DNA from: Pleurocapsaceae cyanobacterium CSU_1_1
GTDB lineage: Bacteria > Cyanobacteriota > Cyanobacteriia > Cyanobacteriales > Xenococcaceae
Assembly (NCBI GenBank): GCA_012034765.1
Contig: JAAUOU010000014.1
Location: forward strand, 1 to 50,725
DNA: 50,725 bases
Direction of reading: 5' to 3'
The translations under genes were made by a program, and so were the position numbers. The notes under the pieces are model-generated. The model made no database searches. It was given only the letters and a program-made list of their open reading frames with translations, and was not told where the DNA came from. This document shows positions 1-8,794 of this stretch, piece after piece (position 1 is the first letter of the stretch; each line of letters opens with the position of its first letter).

Positions 1-398
1 GTTAGTTTTAGGTTTAAATTAGCCCTGCTCACATTATCCCTCGGTAGTTAAGTTTTACTGGGGGTTTTTAGTCAGTGAGCAATGAGTAACCTCGACAGTT
101 TACTTATCCGAAGGTGTATGCTAAAGCACTAGCTTCGCGTCGTCCTTTAGGACAACGGGGGGAACACTAAAGTACTAGCTTCGCGTCGCCCCCGCAATAT
201 GCCCTAAAGGACTAGCTGCCCTAAAGGATTAGCTAACGCGTCCGCGTCGCGGAGCGGTATACCACAAGGGTACAATGTCCTTTAGGACGGCTTTTCGCGC
301 TTCGTGTCGCGAAGCTTATCCTTTAGGACTAGCTTCGCGTCGCCCATCCTACAAGAAGCTATAAAGGCGCAATGCTTAGATTTTATAGCGTCAATAAC
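1..398. repeat. palindromic repeat cluster, no convincing gene
   Basis: I see no believable gene here. The stretch is built from short recurring words. ACTAGCTTCGCGTCG occurs at 128-142 and 174-188 and, joined to a CCTTTAGGA palindrome, at 319-342. The 12-mer GTCCTTTAGGAC occurs at 142-153 and 277-288, with close variants (CCTAAAGGA) near 203 and 220. GC-rich snippets such as GCGTCCGCGTCGCGGAGC at 238-255 are also palindromic. Such interspersed palindromic repeats are common between genes in large cyanobacterial genomes. A short plus-strand reading frame starting at 304 is made partly of these repeats and runs antisense into the methyltransferase, so it is not called. Confidence 0.7.
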
Positions 399-1223
399 TT
401 ATTTATTTGTCTTTTTCATCACGCTAATAATATGTGTTCCACTGTCCAAACAACCATCTTCAGCACAAAAATCTAGCTCCCACCTCAGAAAGTTTGCCCA
501 TGCATCGGTAGTTAACATTTCTTCTAGAAATTCATTACGATGAAGACTCAAATAATTAGAAGCTGACATCGCCATAATTTCGCATTGATAGCTTTTGCAT
601 AATTGCTTTAACTCTTTTGCCCGATACATTTTTAGCTGATGTCCATTGTTAGTGCGTCCATCAAGAAAGCCATTGGCATTCACTCCCTCGACAAGTTGCG
701 TAAAGTTGGGGATTTCGGTTATGGCTTCAAAATTTGCTTGAGTTGTGCCAATTAAAGACATAACGCTGAGTAATAAATAACCTTCAGGTTTTAATACTCG
801 GAGCATTTCAGCTAGAGCAATACCAGCTTGTTCCAACACATAGCTTAATGCACCGCCATAACAAACAACAACATCAAAGGTTGCTGCTTCAAACATACTT
901 AGGTCAGTAATATCAAGTTGTAAGCGTGAACTAACCGATGTTTCACTCTGATGTTCCACAACATATTTCTGGTTGAGTTTAAGCTGTTCTGAAGATATAT
1001 CCCCAACCGTAATCACTGCACCTAGTTTGGCAAGTTCAATCGTAAATCGACCTGCACCTGCACCGACTTCCAGCACCGAATCAGTCGATTTAAGATACTT
1101 TTTTAAATAATGCTGGTGAATGTGAAATGAAACTAAAGCAGCAGGATTTTTGCTAAGTCTATCCCACTCTTGTTCGCCATAAGAATCGTAAAAAGCTGCA
1201 ACTTGCGCTGGATTATATTTCAC
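399..1223 (-). CDS. class I SAM-dependent methyltransferase
   Basis: This is a probable cytosolic S-adenosylmethionine-dependent methyltransferase; the substrate is unknown. The 274-residue protein has a clear motif I (VLEVGAGAGRF, residues 50-60), an acidic motif II loop (VGDIS) and a post-I segment FDVVVCYGGALSYV, the usual Rossmann-fold order. The N-terminal FYDSYGEQEWDR pattern is typical of small-molecule or lipid methyltransferases of the Methyltransf_11/25 type. The start codon is GTG at 1221-1223. The gene is followed by the repeat cluster at 1-398. It is separated from the operon upstream by a gap carrying a TAGCTTA repeat, so it is probably transcribed on its own. The family assignment is firm; a specific reaction cannot be given. 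Confidence 0.85.
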   Translation of the reverse strand: MKYNPAQVAAFYDSYGEQEWDRLSKNPAALVSFHIHQHYLKKYLKSTDSVLEVGAGAGRFTIELAKLGAVITVGDISSEQLKLNQKYVVEHQSETSVSSRLQLDITDLSMFEAATFDVVVCYGGALSYVLEQAGIALAEMLRVLKPEGYLLLSVMSLIGTTQANFEAITEIPNFTQLVEGVNANGFLDGRTNNGHQLKMYRAKELKQLCKSYQCEIMAMSASNYLSLHRNEFLEEMLTTDAWANFLRWELDFCAEDGCLDSGTHIISVMKKTNK

Positions 1224-1374
1224 AATTAATCAAGATAATTTTGTTTGCTTTAGCTATTCCAAATTAAAAACCTATCACAATTTATTAGTGACTAAAAAAA
1301 GCATCACCTGCTATAAACCGCGATCGCAATTTCACAAGTTGAATACAACCCAACAAATTTCAATTAAAGGCTGG

Positions 1375-1400
1375 TAGCTTATAGCTTATAGCTTATAGCT
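1375..1400. repeat. short tandem repeat, unit TAGCTTA
   Basis: Nearly four copies of the heptamer TAGCTTA lie between the methyltransferase and the GAP1-like gene. A related TAGCTAT tract occurs at 47573-47599. Heptamer tandem repeats (STRR type) are characteristic of intergenic DNA in filamentous and colonial cyanobacteria. Confidence 0.8.
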
Positions 1401-1404
1401 AATT

Positions 1405-2397
1405 CTAAAACCAATCCTGTTCACTTTCACTAGAGTTGGATTTTTTAGTCTTAAAGCCAAATTCTGGTTCTGTTACTGAAGGGTCTAACTCTTGTGGCTT
1501 GATTGTAGTAGTATGATTCCAGTCCGATAGGTTGTTAATTAATTCTTGACTGGCGATCGCCATTTTATTAGCCTGCTGTAGAGTAAGATCGAGATCTTCT
1601 TTGGCGCGATCGGCAATTTTCTGAGATAGAGATGTATTAGGAGGATCAGCCTGATTGTCATTGGCTGTATCTAAGGGGTGATATTTGCCCTGAGTCGTTA
1701 CCCTCTCTAATATTTGAAACTGCTCTGTTTGAGTTGTAGATTGATTGAGAAAAGGGCTATTGTTTAAAGCTTTACCTTGAATGTTTAGACAAGTAGCGAC
1801 TGGCACTGAAGATTGAGCTGCTGTTTGCCACAATAAGCTGTTCTGTTGGGTCGAACTTTGCCACAGGTATATTTTATCAGGATGCCGAGACTGCTGATTC
1901 AATGGAGGCAGTTCTTGAGGCTCAAAAACGATCGCCGAATTGCCAAAGTTAATCGGTTCATACGAACTCAAAGAAGGATGTTTGCTGTCTAGTTCATAAT
2001 CTTTCACTACCCAGACTTGCTCGATTGCTTGATAGAGAATTTTAAAGTTATCTAAGCAGTTTTCGGCATAAGCAGGCAAATTCTGTATTACTAGGTTTTC
2101 TGTTAGTTGGGTTACATAGCCGACAAATATATATAAAGGTCTACCTTGATCATCTTTGACAGTATTACCAATTAAATCTTTGACCATACAGGTAATACCC
2201 ACAACACAGTAATTATTATTTTTAAATAACGACCAACGAGGAGAAGCAAACAGGTTGCGCGCTTGCTGAGTGGTAGCGACGATATGCTGTGATGCCCAAT
2301 TTAAATCTTGTTGGGTAAAGTCTTGAGGTACAGTTATAAAGCGGAAATCTAAATGATAGGTGCGTCCATAAACAATTGCAGCCCAGCCTTTAGACAT
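1405..2397 (-). CDS. GAP1-like GTPase-associated protein (tentative)
   Basis: This 330-residue protein is the last gene of a three-gene operon with a GTPase and a Ser/Thr kinase. Its N-terminal half (about 1-170) is compact: it opens with a WAAIVYGRTYHLDF segment and contains a basic-aromatic core, RWSLFKNNNYCVVGITC, and YIFVGYVTQL. This resembles the GAP1-N modules described in GTPase-containing prokaryotic conflict systems. That assignment is from memory of the family and needs a profile search. The C-terminal half is polar, rich in Q, N and S, and probably disordered, ending in EQDWF. The start ATG overlaps the GTPase stop by eight bases, which implies translational coupling. I see no catalytic motif. 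It could equally be a cyanobacteria-specific effector or adaptor of the GTPase. Confidence 0.6.
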   Translation of the reverse strand: MSKGWAAIVYGRTYHLDFRFITVPQDFTQQDLNWASQHIVATTQQARNLFASPRWSLFKNNNYCVVGITCMVKDLIGNTVKDDQGRPLYIFVGYVTQLTENLVIQNLPAYAENCLDNFKILYQAIEQVWVVKDYELDSKHPSLSSYEPINFGNSAIVFEPQELPPLNQQSRHPDKIYLWQSSTQQNSLLWQTAAQSSVPVATCLNIQGKALNNSPFLNQSTTQTEQFQILERVTTQGKYHPLDTANDNQADPPNTSLSQKIADRAKEDLDLTLQQANKMAIASQELINNLSDWNHTTTIKPQELDPSVTEPEFGFKTKKSNSSESEQDWF

Positions 2398-3382
2398 CTG
2401 CTGTCACCTCACTACCATTAAAGTAGAGAGAAGCCTGCTGTAATTCTTGGGAAAGTAATTTCATGTTTTCTTCCACCGCGATCATTTTAGCTTTAGTAGT
2501 TTCTAGTTGTACTGTTTGTTCCTTAAGTTGATTAGCTCTAATGATTTGCAACAGTGGGTTTTTTTGCCTAGCTAAATCTATTTCTAGAGTTTGACGATCG
2601 CGATCGCTTTTGAGCCTTAAACCATAGGCTCGCAGTTGGGAATAAACAGCAAACACCACAGGCAGATGCACATTTACTGGCACAATATTGGCGTTATCAG
2701 GATCGTTGCCCAGATCCCGCCCCAAACTGACAGGACAGATCATTACCAACCAGCCAGAATTGGAGGTAAATAGGGCTTGAAACAGCTTTTTAACATCAGC
2801 GATAATCTCTTCCCGCTCTCGATGGTGGCAGAGGTCGTATTTAGTAATCACGATCGCCACAGGAAAAGGTTGCTGGGGATTTGGCTGCTTATTATTGCTA
2901 ACGTATTGCTGAACAAATTGGTTCATGCGATCGCTTTTGATTTGTCGCACAGTATTGGGGGTAAGCTCGCTGGTTAGGTATTCCCCTGAAATACAAAGGA
3001 ATAGGCAGGCAGATTCTTGTAGATATAATACTAAATCGGCAACATCTTGTTCGGTCGAGCGATCGCTTAGGGCTAAACCACGATAATCGAGCCACTGAAA
3101 CCCCATCAACGGACGAAAGCCATAGCTAAAGTCAAGACCATAGTACTCCATCGCTGCTGCATTGGGCGTTGGCCAGCGGTCTTCTCCCTTCAGGGAAATC
3201 AGTTTTTCCCACCTTTGGGTTAACTCAAGATCTGTGTCCATGTCTTTAGCCGCTAGAGTAAATCCTCGAATTCCTGTTTGCATTACGGCATACATCCCCA
3301 GTAAATAACTAGTTTTACCTGCACCAGTAGTGCCTAGCATGGTAATTTTGATTTCGTCGAGCTGCATATTACTTAAAACCAT
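2390..3382 (-). CDS. small GTPase-like P-loop protein
   Basis: Probable regulatory GTPase of the TRAFAC type. The 330-residue protein has a Walker A/G1 motif GTTGAGKTS (residues 17-25), a WLDYRG segment at 97-102 in the place of the G3 DxxG motif, and a TKYD motif (180-183) matching G4 (N/T-K-x-D). The layout resembles the DO-GTPase families found in bacterial signalling and conflict operons. The last 50 residues are charged and probably form a coiled coil. The called ATG overlaps the kinase stop by ten bases; a second ATG, five codons in, lies just after that stop and is also possible. The overlaps on both sides bind this gene tightly to the kinase and to the GAP1-like protein. Confidence 0.75.
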   Translation of the reverse strand: MVLSNMQLDEIKITMLGTTGAGKTSYLLGMYAVMQTGIRGFTLAAKDMDTDLELTQRWEKLISLKGEDRWPTPNAAAMEYYGLDFSYGFRPLMGFQWLDYRGLALSDRSTEQDVADLVLYLQESACLFLCISGEYLTSELTPNTVRQIKSDRMNQFVQQYVSNNKQPNPQQPFPVAIVITKYDLCHHREREEIIADVKKLFQALFTSNSGWLVMICPVSLGRDLGNDPDNANIVPVNVHLPVVFAVYSQLRAYGLRLKSDRDRQTLEIDLARQKNPLLQIIRANQLKEQTVQLETTKAKMIAVEENMKLLSQELQQASLYFNGSEVTADV

Positions 3383-4377
3383 TCAGTTTGCTGAGAATTA
3401 GGAGGGCTTTTGGGAGAATTAGCTTGACCAAAAACGCCCCAAATATCTTGAGTTGAGTCATAAAAGTTCTGAGATTTAGTCGTACCAGGCAATCGACCCT
3501 CATCCCGACCCAGCAGCGCCAAAAACTCTCGCACCGACTGTATTCTTTTGGTTACATCCATTGCCATTGCTTTAGCGATCGCCTCACTGACATGTAGACT
3601 AACATGAGGGGCAATTTCTTTAACCGACTTCAACTCTACTCCTGCTGCTCTCTCGATAGCCGATACGGGGGCTTCTCCCGTCAATAAATGATATAAAGTT
3701 GAGCCTAATGCATAAATGTCGGTAAATGCTCCATATTTTAACGCTCGCCCATATTGTTCAAGGGGGGCATAACCAGGAGTCAACATGGTCGTATATCTAA
3801 CAGTAGAAGTAGTGGTGAAATCTCGCGCTGCACCAAAATCAATTAAAACTACCCGACCATCATCCACCAACATGATATTATCTGGCTTGATATCTCGATG
3901 GAGAAACTGAGCTTGATGCAGGATTTCTAGCGCCTCTCCCACCTTGGCAATATGCTCTAAGGCTTTTGCTTGGGATAGTTTTCCTTGCCTTTGCTTGAGA
4001 AACTCGGTCAGGGTTTTACCCTTAAGATATTCCATGACCAGATAGGCAGTATTATTTTCTTCAAAATAATAGAAAACCCGAACAATCCCAGGATGATTAA
4101 ACTGACCCAGGGTTTGACCTTCGAGTAAAAATTTTTGTTTGGCGTTGCTGTAGGTGTCTAAATTCCAACGCCCCGCAGATACTACAGTTGAGCCTTCTCG
4201 CCAACAACCTTCAGGAAAAAATTCTTTGACCGCTACGGCTCGATTTAATCTGGTGTCGATCCCCTGATACGTAATCCCAAAGCCACCTTGACCGAGAGGT
4301 TGTTTAATCCGATACTCTCCGCTTGCTAAACAAGCACCAGGACTCAATATACCCTTAACCCTGGTAAATTTTTCCAT
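3373..4377 (-). CDS. Hanks-type serine/threonine protein kinase
   Basis: Cytosolic eukaryotic-like protein kinase and first gene of the kinase-GTPase-GAP1-like operon. It shows the full kinase signature: glycine loop GQGGFG (29-34), invariant lysine in AVKEF (K51), catalytic loop HRDIKPDN (160-167), DFG (180-182), a TPGYAPLEQYG segment in place of APE, and the DIYALGSTLYHLLTG helix. At 334 residues it is essentially a bare kinase domain with a short disordered tail ending in TEWF; there is no transmembrane helix or sensor domain. This suggests it is controlled by its operon partners. A likely job is to phosphorylate the GTPase or the GAP1-like protein, by inference from context. About 260 bases separate it from the divergent phosphotransferase gene. 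Confidence 0.93.
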   Translation of the reverse strand: MEKFTRVKGILSPGACLASGEYRIKQPLGQGGFGITYQGIDTRLNRAVAVKEFFPEGCWREGSTVVSAGRWNLDTYSNAKQKFLLEGQTLGQFNHPGIVRVFYYFEENNTAYLVMEYLKGKTLTEFLKQRQGKLSQAKALEHIAKVGEALEILHQAQFLHRDIKPDNIMLVDDGRVVLIDFGAARDFTTTSTVRYTTMLTPGYAPLEQYGRALKYGAFTDIYALGSTLYHLLTGEAPVSAIERAAGVELKSVKEIAPHVSLHVSEAIAKAMAMDVTKRIQSVREFLALLGRDEGRLPGTTKSQNFYDSTQDIWGVFGQANSPKSPPNSQQTEWF

Positions 4378-4641
4378 GAACTCAACTCCTTAACAACTCT
4401 TCCCCGTTGATTTATTCATCTTTCAGCCAAAATTTGTTACTCTAAGGACGCTAATCCTGCTAAACAATCTTAAGCTGTATCCAGTTAGTTTTTTGATTAG
4501 TTTATTTCAGTGGAAATACTTACTTAGTTAATTTAGCTAATTTGATCAAAAATCACGATCTAGATGACTTGAGCAATTAAAATGTTCTAATTGTGGAGGG
4601 TATTTTATAGCAGTAACTACGTCTGTAGTATTGAGGAGGAT

Positions 4642-5772
4642 ATGACAGATCAGCCTGAGACAATCAAACAAAGCTTTGACAAACTAGTTAAAATTGCCAA
4701 TCAATTTGAACCTAACGCAAAAGTTACCAACATTCAACATCATGGCAGTGGCAATATTAATAGTACATTTTTAGTTACTCTGGAGCTGCAACCGCCATTT
4801 ATTCTGCAATGTCTTAATACTGTCGTATTTTGTCAACCAGAATTAGTTATGAATAACATCTGTACTTTATCGGATTATGTTCATCAAAAACTAGAGCGAA
4901 ATAATTTCTCTTCTCAGCGTCGTTGGCTAATACCAAGGGTGCTATTTACTGCTCAAAAGCAAAACCACTACGTAGCGGAAGATGGTAGTTTCTGGCGGGG
5001 GATCAGCTTTATTGATAATTCCCAGTCTTTTGATACGATTCAAGATCTACAACACGCTCAGGAAATTGGCTATGGCTTGGGGATGTTTCACCGCTTGCTG
5101 ACTAATTTACCAACAGAACAACTAGCAGATACTTTAGCAGGATTTCATATTACCCCTGGATACCTCAAGCATTATCATCAGGTGCGAGAGAAAGTGCAGA
5201 TAGAGTCTTCTGTTGAAGTTAACTACTGCCTTCAGTTTATACGCGATCGCCCAAACTTACCTTATATTTTAGAAAATGCGAAAGCCAATGGCAAACTTCA
5301 CCTGAGAACAATTCACGGCGATCCCAAAATTAATAATATTATGATTGACTGCTCTACTAAAGAAGCAGTGGCGATGATCGATCTTGATACAGTTAAGCCA
5401 GGTTTAATTCATTATGACATTGGGGATTGTTTGAGATCGGGCTGCAATTTATTAGGAGAAGAAACTAGTAACTGGACACAGGTTAAGTTTGAACCACAAC
5501 TTGCTCAAGCCATTTTGAAAGGATATTTAGAAGTAGCACGGGACTTTTTGACTCAAGATGACTATCAATATATTTATGACTCGATTCGCTTGTTGGCGTT
5601 TGAGTTAGGACTAAGATTTTTTACCGATTATCTAGAGGGTAATGTTTACTTCAACGCTAATCATGACGAACACAATTTAGCTAGAGCTTTAGTGCAGTTT
5701 AAGCTCACAGAAAGTATCGAAAGTCAGCAAGAGACAATTGAGCAAATAATTGCCGAACTGATGAACTGTTGA
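4642..5772 (+). CDS. APH-fold phosphotransferase, NahK-like sugar kinase
   Basis: Kinase of the aminoglycoside phosphotransferase/choline kinase fold. The catalytic loop IHGDPKINN (H225-D227) and the metal-binding IDLDTVKPG (246-254) closely match N-acetylhexosamine 1-kinases, which phosphorylate sugars at C1; methylthioribose and homoserine kinases are more distant alternatives. The start is fixed by a strong Shine-Dalgarno sequence, GAGGAGG, at 4633-4639 just before the ATG at 4642; the reading frame is open upstream to 4591 but has no better start. A glycosyltransferase follows 40 bases downstream in the same direction, which supports a role in sugar activation for glycan building or salvage. 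The protein is 376 residues, full length for the family. Confidence 0.82.
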   Translation: MTDQPETIKQSFDKLVKIANQFEPNAKVTNIQHHGSGNINSTFLVTLELQPPFILQCLNTVVFCQPELVMNNICTLSDYVHQKLERNNFSSQRRWLIPRVLFTAQKQNHYVAEDGSFWRGISFIDNSQSFDTIQDLQHAQEIGYGLGMFHRLLTNLPTEQLADTLAGFHITPGYLKHYHQVREKVQIESSVEVNYCLQFIRDRPNLPYILENAKANGKLHLRTIHGDPKINNIMIDCSTKEAVAMIDLDTVKPGLIHYDIGDCLRSGCNLLGEETSNWTQVKFEPQLAQAILKGYLEVARDFLTQDDYQYIYDSIRLLAFELGLRFFTDYLEGNVYFNANHDEHNLARALVQFKLTESIESQQETIEQIIAELMNC

Positions 5773-5812
5773 TCGTTTGCCTTAAATATTAAATATAGTC
5801 ATATAGTTAAAG

Positions 5813-7057
5813 ATGCGCATCGCTGTTCTTGTCGATCAATTTCCCAGTTTGTCAGAGACTTTTATTTTAAATCAAATTACAGGATTGATCGATCGCGGTC
5901 ATGAAGTAGATATATATAGCGATCGCCTGGGTAATATTCAGCAAACTCATGCTGAAATACAGCAATATAGCCTTTTAGACAGGACTTACTATACTCCTGT
6001 TCCTGGTAATGCTGTATTGCGAATTATTTCAGCTATTTTCTTGTTTTTACGTAATTTTTGGACAGCGCCCAAGCTGATCTTGCGAGCAATTAATTTTGTT
6101 CGCTATAACCGCGCTAATTATGGAGAACCCGCAAGTTTTCTCAAGCCTCTTCATCTCATAATTCCTTGGCTAAATCAAACCCCTTACGATGTGATTCTTT
6201 GTCATTATGGACGCAATGGGTTAAAAGCAACTCTACTCAAAGATTTGGGTATTATTCAAGGAAAAATTGCCGTTGTATTTCACGGTTATGATATTTCTCG
6301 TTATTTAGATATGCATGGCGAAGATATCTACAATTATCTTTTTGAGCAGGTAGATCTGCTTCTGCCAATTAGTCAATATTGGCAAAAAAAGTTAATCGCG
6401 CTTGGCTGTAATCCCCATAAAACTATAGTGCATCACATGGGTATTGACTGTAATAAATTTAATTATGCTGCTCCTTCATTCTCAAAGCAATTTGCCTTGC
6501 TTAGTGTTGCCCGTTTAGTAGAAAAAAAAGGATTAGAGTATAGTATTCGAGCAGTGGCGCAGTTAATTCCCCGTTATCCTCATTTGCAATATCAAATTGT
6601 TGGAGATGGTGTTTTAAGACAAGAGTTAGACAATTTGATTCAACAGTTAAACGCAACTCATCACATCAAATTATTAGGCTGGAAACAACAAGCAGAAATT
6701 ATCAGCATGATGGAAAATTCAGCTCTAGTCTTAGCTCCAAGCGTTACTAGTCGTGATGGTGATTGTGAGGGAATTCCTGTTTGTTTAATGGAATCAATGG
6801 CTAAAGGAGTACCCGCGCTTAGCACCTATCATAGCGGCATTTCTGAATTGATTGAAGATGGAAAATCTGGATACTTGTTGCCAGAAAGAGATGTTTCTGG
6901 TTTAGCTAGCAAGATTGAAATTTTGATTAATGACCTTGAACTAAGAACAATCATCAGTTTAGCTGGTCGTCAAAAGGTTGAGCAGGAATATAATCTGGAG
7001 CTTCTCAACCAGAGTCTTGAGCAGATCCTACAGCATTTAAAATCTGACCAAGCTTAA
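5813..7057 (+). CDS. glycosyltransferase family 4
   Basis: GT-B fold, retaining glycosyltransferase probably acting in exopolysaccharide or glycolipid synthesis at the cytoplasmic face of the membrane. The 414-residue protein begins MRIAVLVDQFPSLSETFIL, a signature of WcaL-like colanic-acid glycosyltransferases. It has a Rossmann junction, SVARLVEKKGLEYSI, and the family E-x7-E motif (EGIPVCLME, residues 319-327) that contacts the sugar nucleotide. The phosphotransferase upstream is close enough for co-transcription. Donor and acceptor sugars cannot be read from the sequence. Confidence 0.9.
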   Translation: MRIAVLVDQFPSLSETFILNQITGLIDRGHEVDIYSDRLGNIQQTHAEIQQYSLLDRTYYTPVPGNAVLRIISAIFLFLRNFWTAPKLILRAINFVRYNRANYGEPASFLKPLHLIIPWLNQTPYDVILCHYGRNGLKATLLKDLGIIQGKIAVVFHGYDISRYLDMHGEDIYNYLFEQVDLLLPISQYWQKKLIALGCNPHKTIVHHMGIDCNKFNYAAPSFSKQFALLSVARLVEKKGLEYSIRAVAQLIPRYPHLQYQIVGDGVLRQELDNLIQQLNATHHIKLLGWKQQAEIISMMENSALVLAPSVTSRDGDCEGIPVCLMESMAKGVPALSTYHSGISELIEDGKSGYLLPERDVSGLASKIEILINDLELRTIISLAGRQKVEQEYNLELLNQSLEQILQHLKSDQA

Positions 7058-7192
7058 TTCCTTTGGAGTTAATAAGCATGTGCTTGGGAAAGAAATCGCA
7101 CTTTTGAACTCTTGTTTAGTTAGTCTAACTCCTGTGAAATAATTATTAAACTGAGGTAAGTAGGGATCAATCAAGAGGATGCAGCAATAGCG

Positions 7193-8674
7193 ATGAGATT
7201 AAACAAGCTTTTTCCAGGTACTCAAGACAAATGGCAACCGATTATTAAACAGTTAGAAACTATAGTTAGTGAGGATGGTGTCGTCCGCCGTAGGGAAGAA
7301 CTGCTGACATATGAATGCGATGGTTTGGCAAGCTATCGTCAGCGTCCCGCTTTGGTAGTTTTACCCCGTACTACAGAAGAGGTGGCTGCTGTGGTTAAAG
7401 TCTGCCATGATAATAATTTGCCTTGGGTTGCCAGGGGTGCAGGGACAGGTTTATCTGGGGGTGCATTGCCTCATGGGGAGGGGGTGTTAATTGTAACAGC
7501 GAGAATGAATCAAATCATCACTCAAGACCTAGATAATCATTGTATTACTATGCAACCAGGCGTAATTAACAACTGGGTGACTCAAGCGGTAAGTGGAGCA
7601 GGTTTCTACTATGCTCCCGATCCTTCGAGCCAGATTATTTGTTCGATTGGGGGGAATGTAGCGGAAAACTCAGGAGGGGTTCATTGTTTAAAATATGGTG
7701 TAACTACTAACCATGTTTTGGGTTTGAAGCTAGTCACTACCGAAGGAGAGATTATTGATGTCGGAGGCATGATTACAGAGATGCCTGGATACGACCTAAC
7801 AGGCTTATTTGTAGGCTCTGAGGGGACTTTGGGGATTGCCACCGAAATTACGCTACGAATTCTTAAGCGTCCTGAATCGGTATTTGTTTTGTTGGCGAAC
7901 TTTCCGACTGTCGAAGATTCGGGGGCTGCGGTAGCCGAAATTATTAGTTCGGGCATCATTCCTGCGGGGATGGAGATTATGGACAACCTGAGTATTAATG
8001 CCGTGGAGGATGTTGTCGGTACAGGTTGCTATGATCGCCAAGCAGCAGCAGTATTATTAGTTGAGTTAGATGGTTTAAAAGTAGAGGTGGAAGCTTATCG
8101 AGAAAAGGTAGAGTCGATCTGCCAAAAACACAATGCTACAGGTATTACCAGCGCCGAAGATCTTGATACCCGTGCCAAACTATGGAAGGGAAGAAAAGCT
8201 GCTTTTGCCGCAGCGGGACAGATGAGTCCTAACTATTTTGTGCAGGATGGAGTGATTCCTCGCACTAAGCTGGTAGAAGTATTAGCGGAAATCGATGCCT
8301 TAAGCGATCGCTATGGGTATAAAATTGCTAATGTGTTCCATGCAGGAGATGGCAATCTTCACCCCTTGATTCTCTATGATAATGCTGTGCCAGGAGCTTT
8401 TGCCACGGTGGAGGAAATTGGGGGTGAGATCCTCAAGCTTTGTGTGGATGCAGGAGGTAGTCTATCGGGAGAGCATGGTATTGGTGCTGATAAAAACTGC
8501 TACATGCCCTATATGTTTAACTCTACCGATCTAGAAACTATGCAGTATGTACGTACAGCCTTAAATCAAAAAGGATTGGCTAATCCAGATAAAATTTTTC
8601 CTACTCCTCGCAGTTGTGGAGAAGCGGCAAATGCTCAGAAGATTCAGCAGTTTAAAGACGCGGAACTCTATTAA
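7193..8674 (+). CDS. glcD: glycolate dehydrogenase subunit GlcD (FAD-linked oxidase)
   Basis: FAD enzyme oxidising glycolate to glyoxylate in the photorespiratory pathway; D-lactate is a possible second substrate. The N-terminal PCMH/VAO FAD domain carries the pyrophosphate loop RGAGTGLSGGALP (81-93) and a CSIGGNVAENSGG segment. The C-terminal FAD_oxidase_C cap contains the catalytic-site HAGDGNLHP and SGEHGIG (425-431) motifs. At 493 residues it is full length for cyanobacterial GlcD. Cyanobacterial enzymes often work without neighbouring GlcE and GlcF genes, and none is seen here. About 135 bases separate it from the glycosyltransferase, so an independent promoter is likely. Confidence 0.9.
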   Translation: MRLNKLFPGTQDKWQPIIKQLETIVSEDGVVRRREELLTYECDGLASYRQRPALVVLPRTTEEVAAVVKVCHDNNLPWVARGAGTGLSGGALPHGEGVLIVTARMNQIITQDLDNHCITMQPGVINNWVTQAVSGAGFYYAPDPSSQIICSIGGNVAENSGGVHCLKYGVTTNHVLGLKLVTTEGEIIDVGGMITEMPGYDLTGLFVGSEGTLGIATEITLRILKRPESVFVLLANFPTVEDSGAAVAEIISSGIIPAGMEIMDNLSINAVEDVVGTGCYDRQAAAVLLVELDGLKVEVEAYREKVESICQKHNATGITSAEDLDTRAKLWKGRKAAFAAAGQMSPNYFVQDGVIPRTKLVEVLAEIDALSDRYGYKIANVFHAGDGNLHPLILYDNAVPGAFATVEEIGGEILKLCVDAGGSLSGEHGIGADKNCYMPYMFNSTDLETMQYVRTALNQKGLANPDKIFPTPRSCGEAANAQKIQQFKDAELY

Positions 8675-8735
8675 CCTGCTTGATTTCAGCACCTTTTAAA
8701 AGTAGGTGGATTAAATTAATTAGAAGATGGTTTGG

Positions 8736-8759
8736 TAGGGAATTAGGGAATTAGGGAAT
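8736..8759. repeat. tandem octamer repeat, unit TAGGGAAT
   Basis: Three copies of TAGGGAAT lie between the convergent glcD and aldehyde dehydrogenase genes. Related G/A-rich or C/T-rich short tandem repeats are at 14051-14077, 22083-22122 and around 41641. Confidence 0.75.
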
Positions 8760-8794
8760 AGAGATAGCTAACTAATTGCCCTCAAACTACCTAC

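Noticed and set aside
304-543. 79-codon plus-strand frame at the left end
   Set aside because: It is made of palindromic repeat DNA and antisense to the methyltransferase C-terminus; it resembles no protein.
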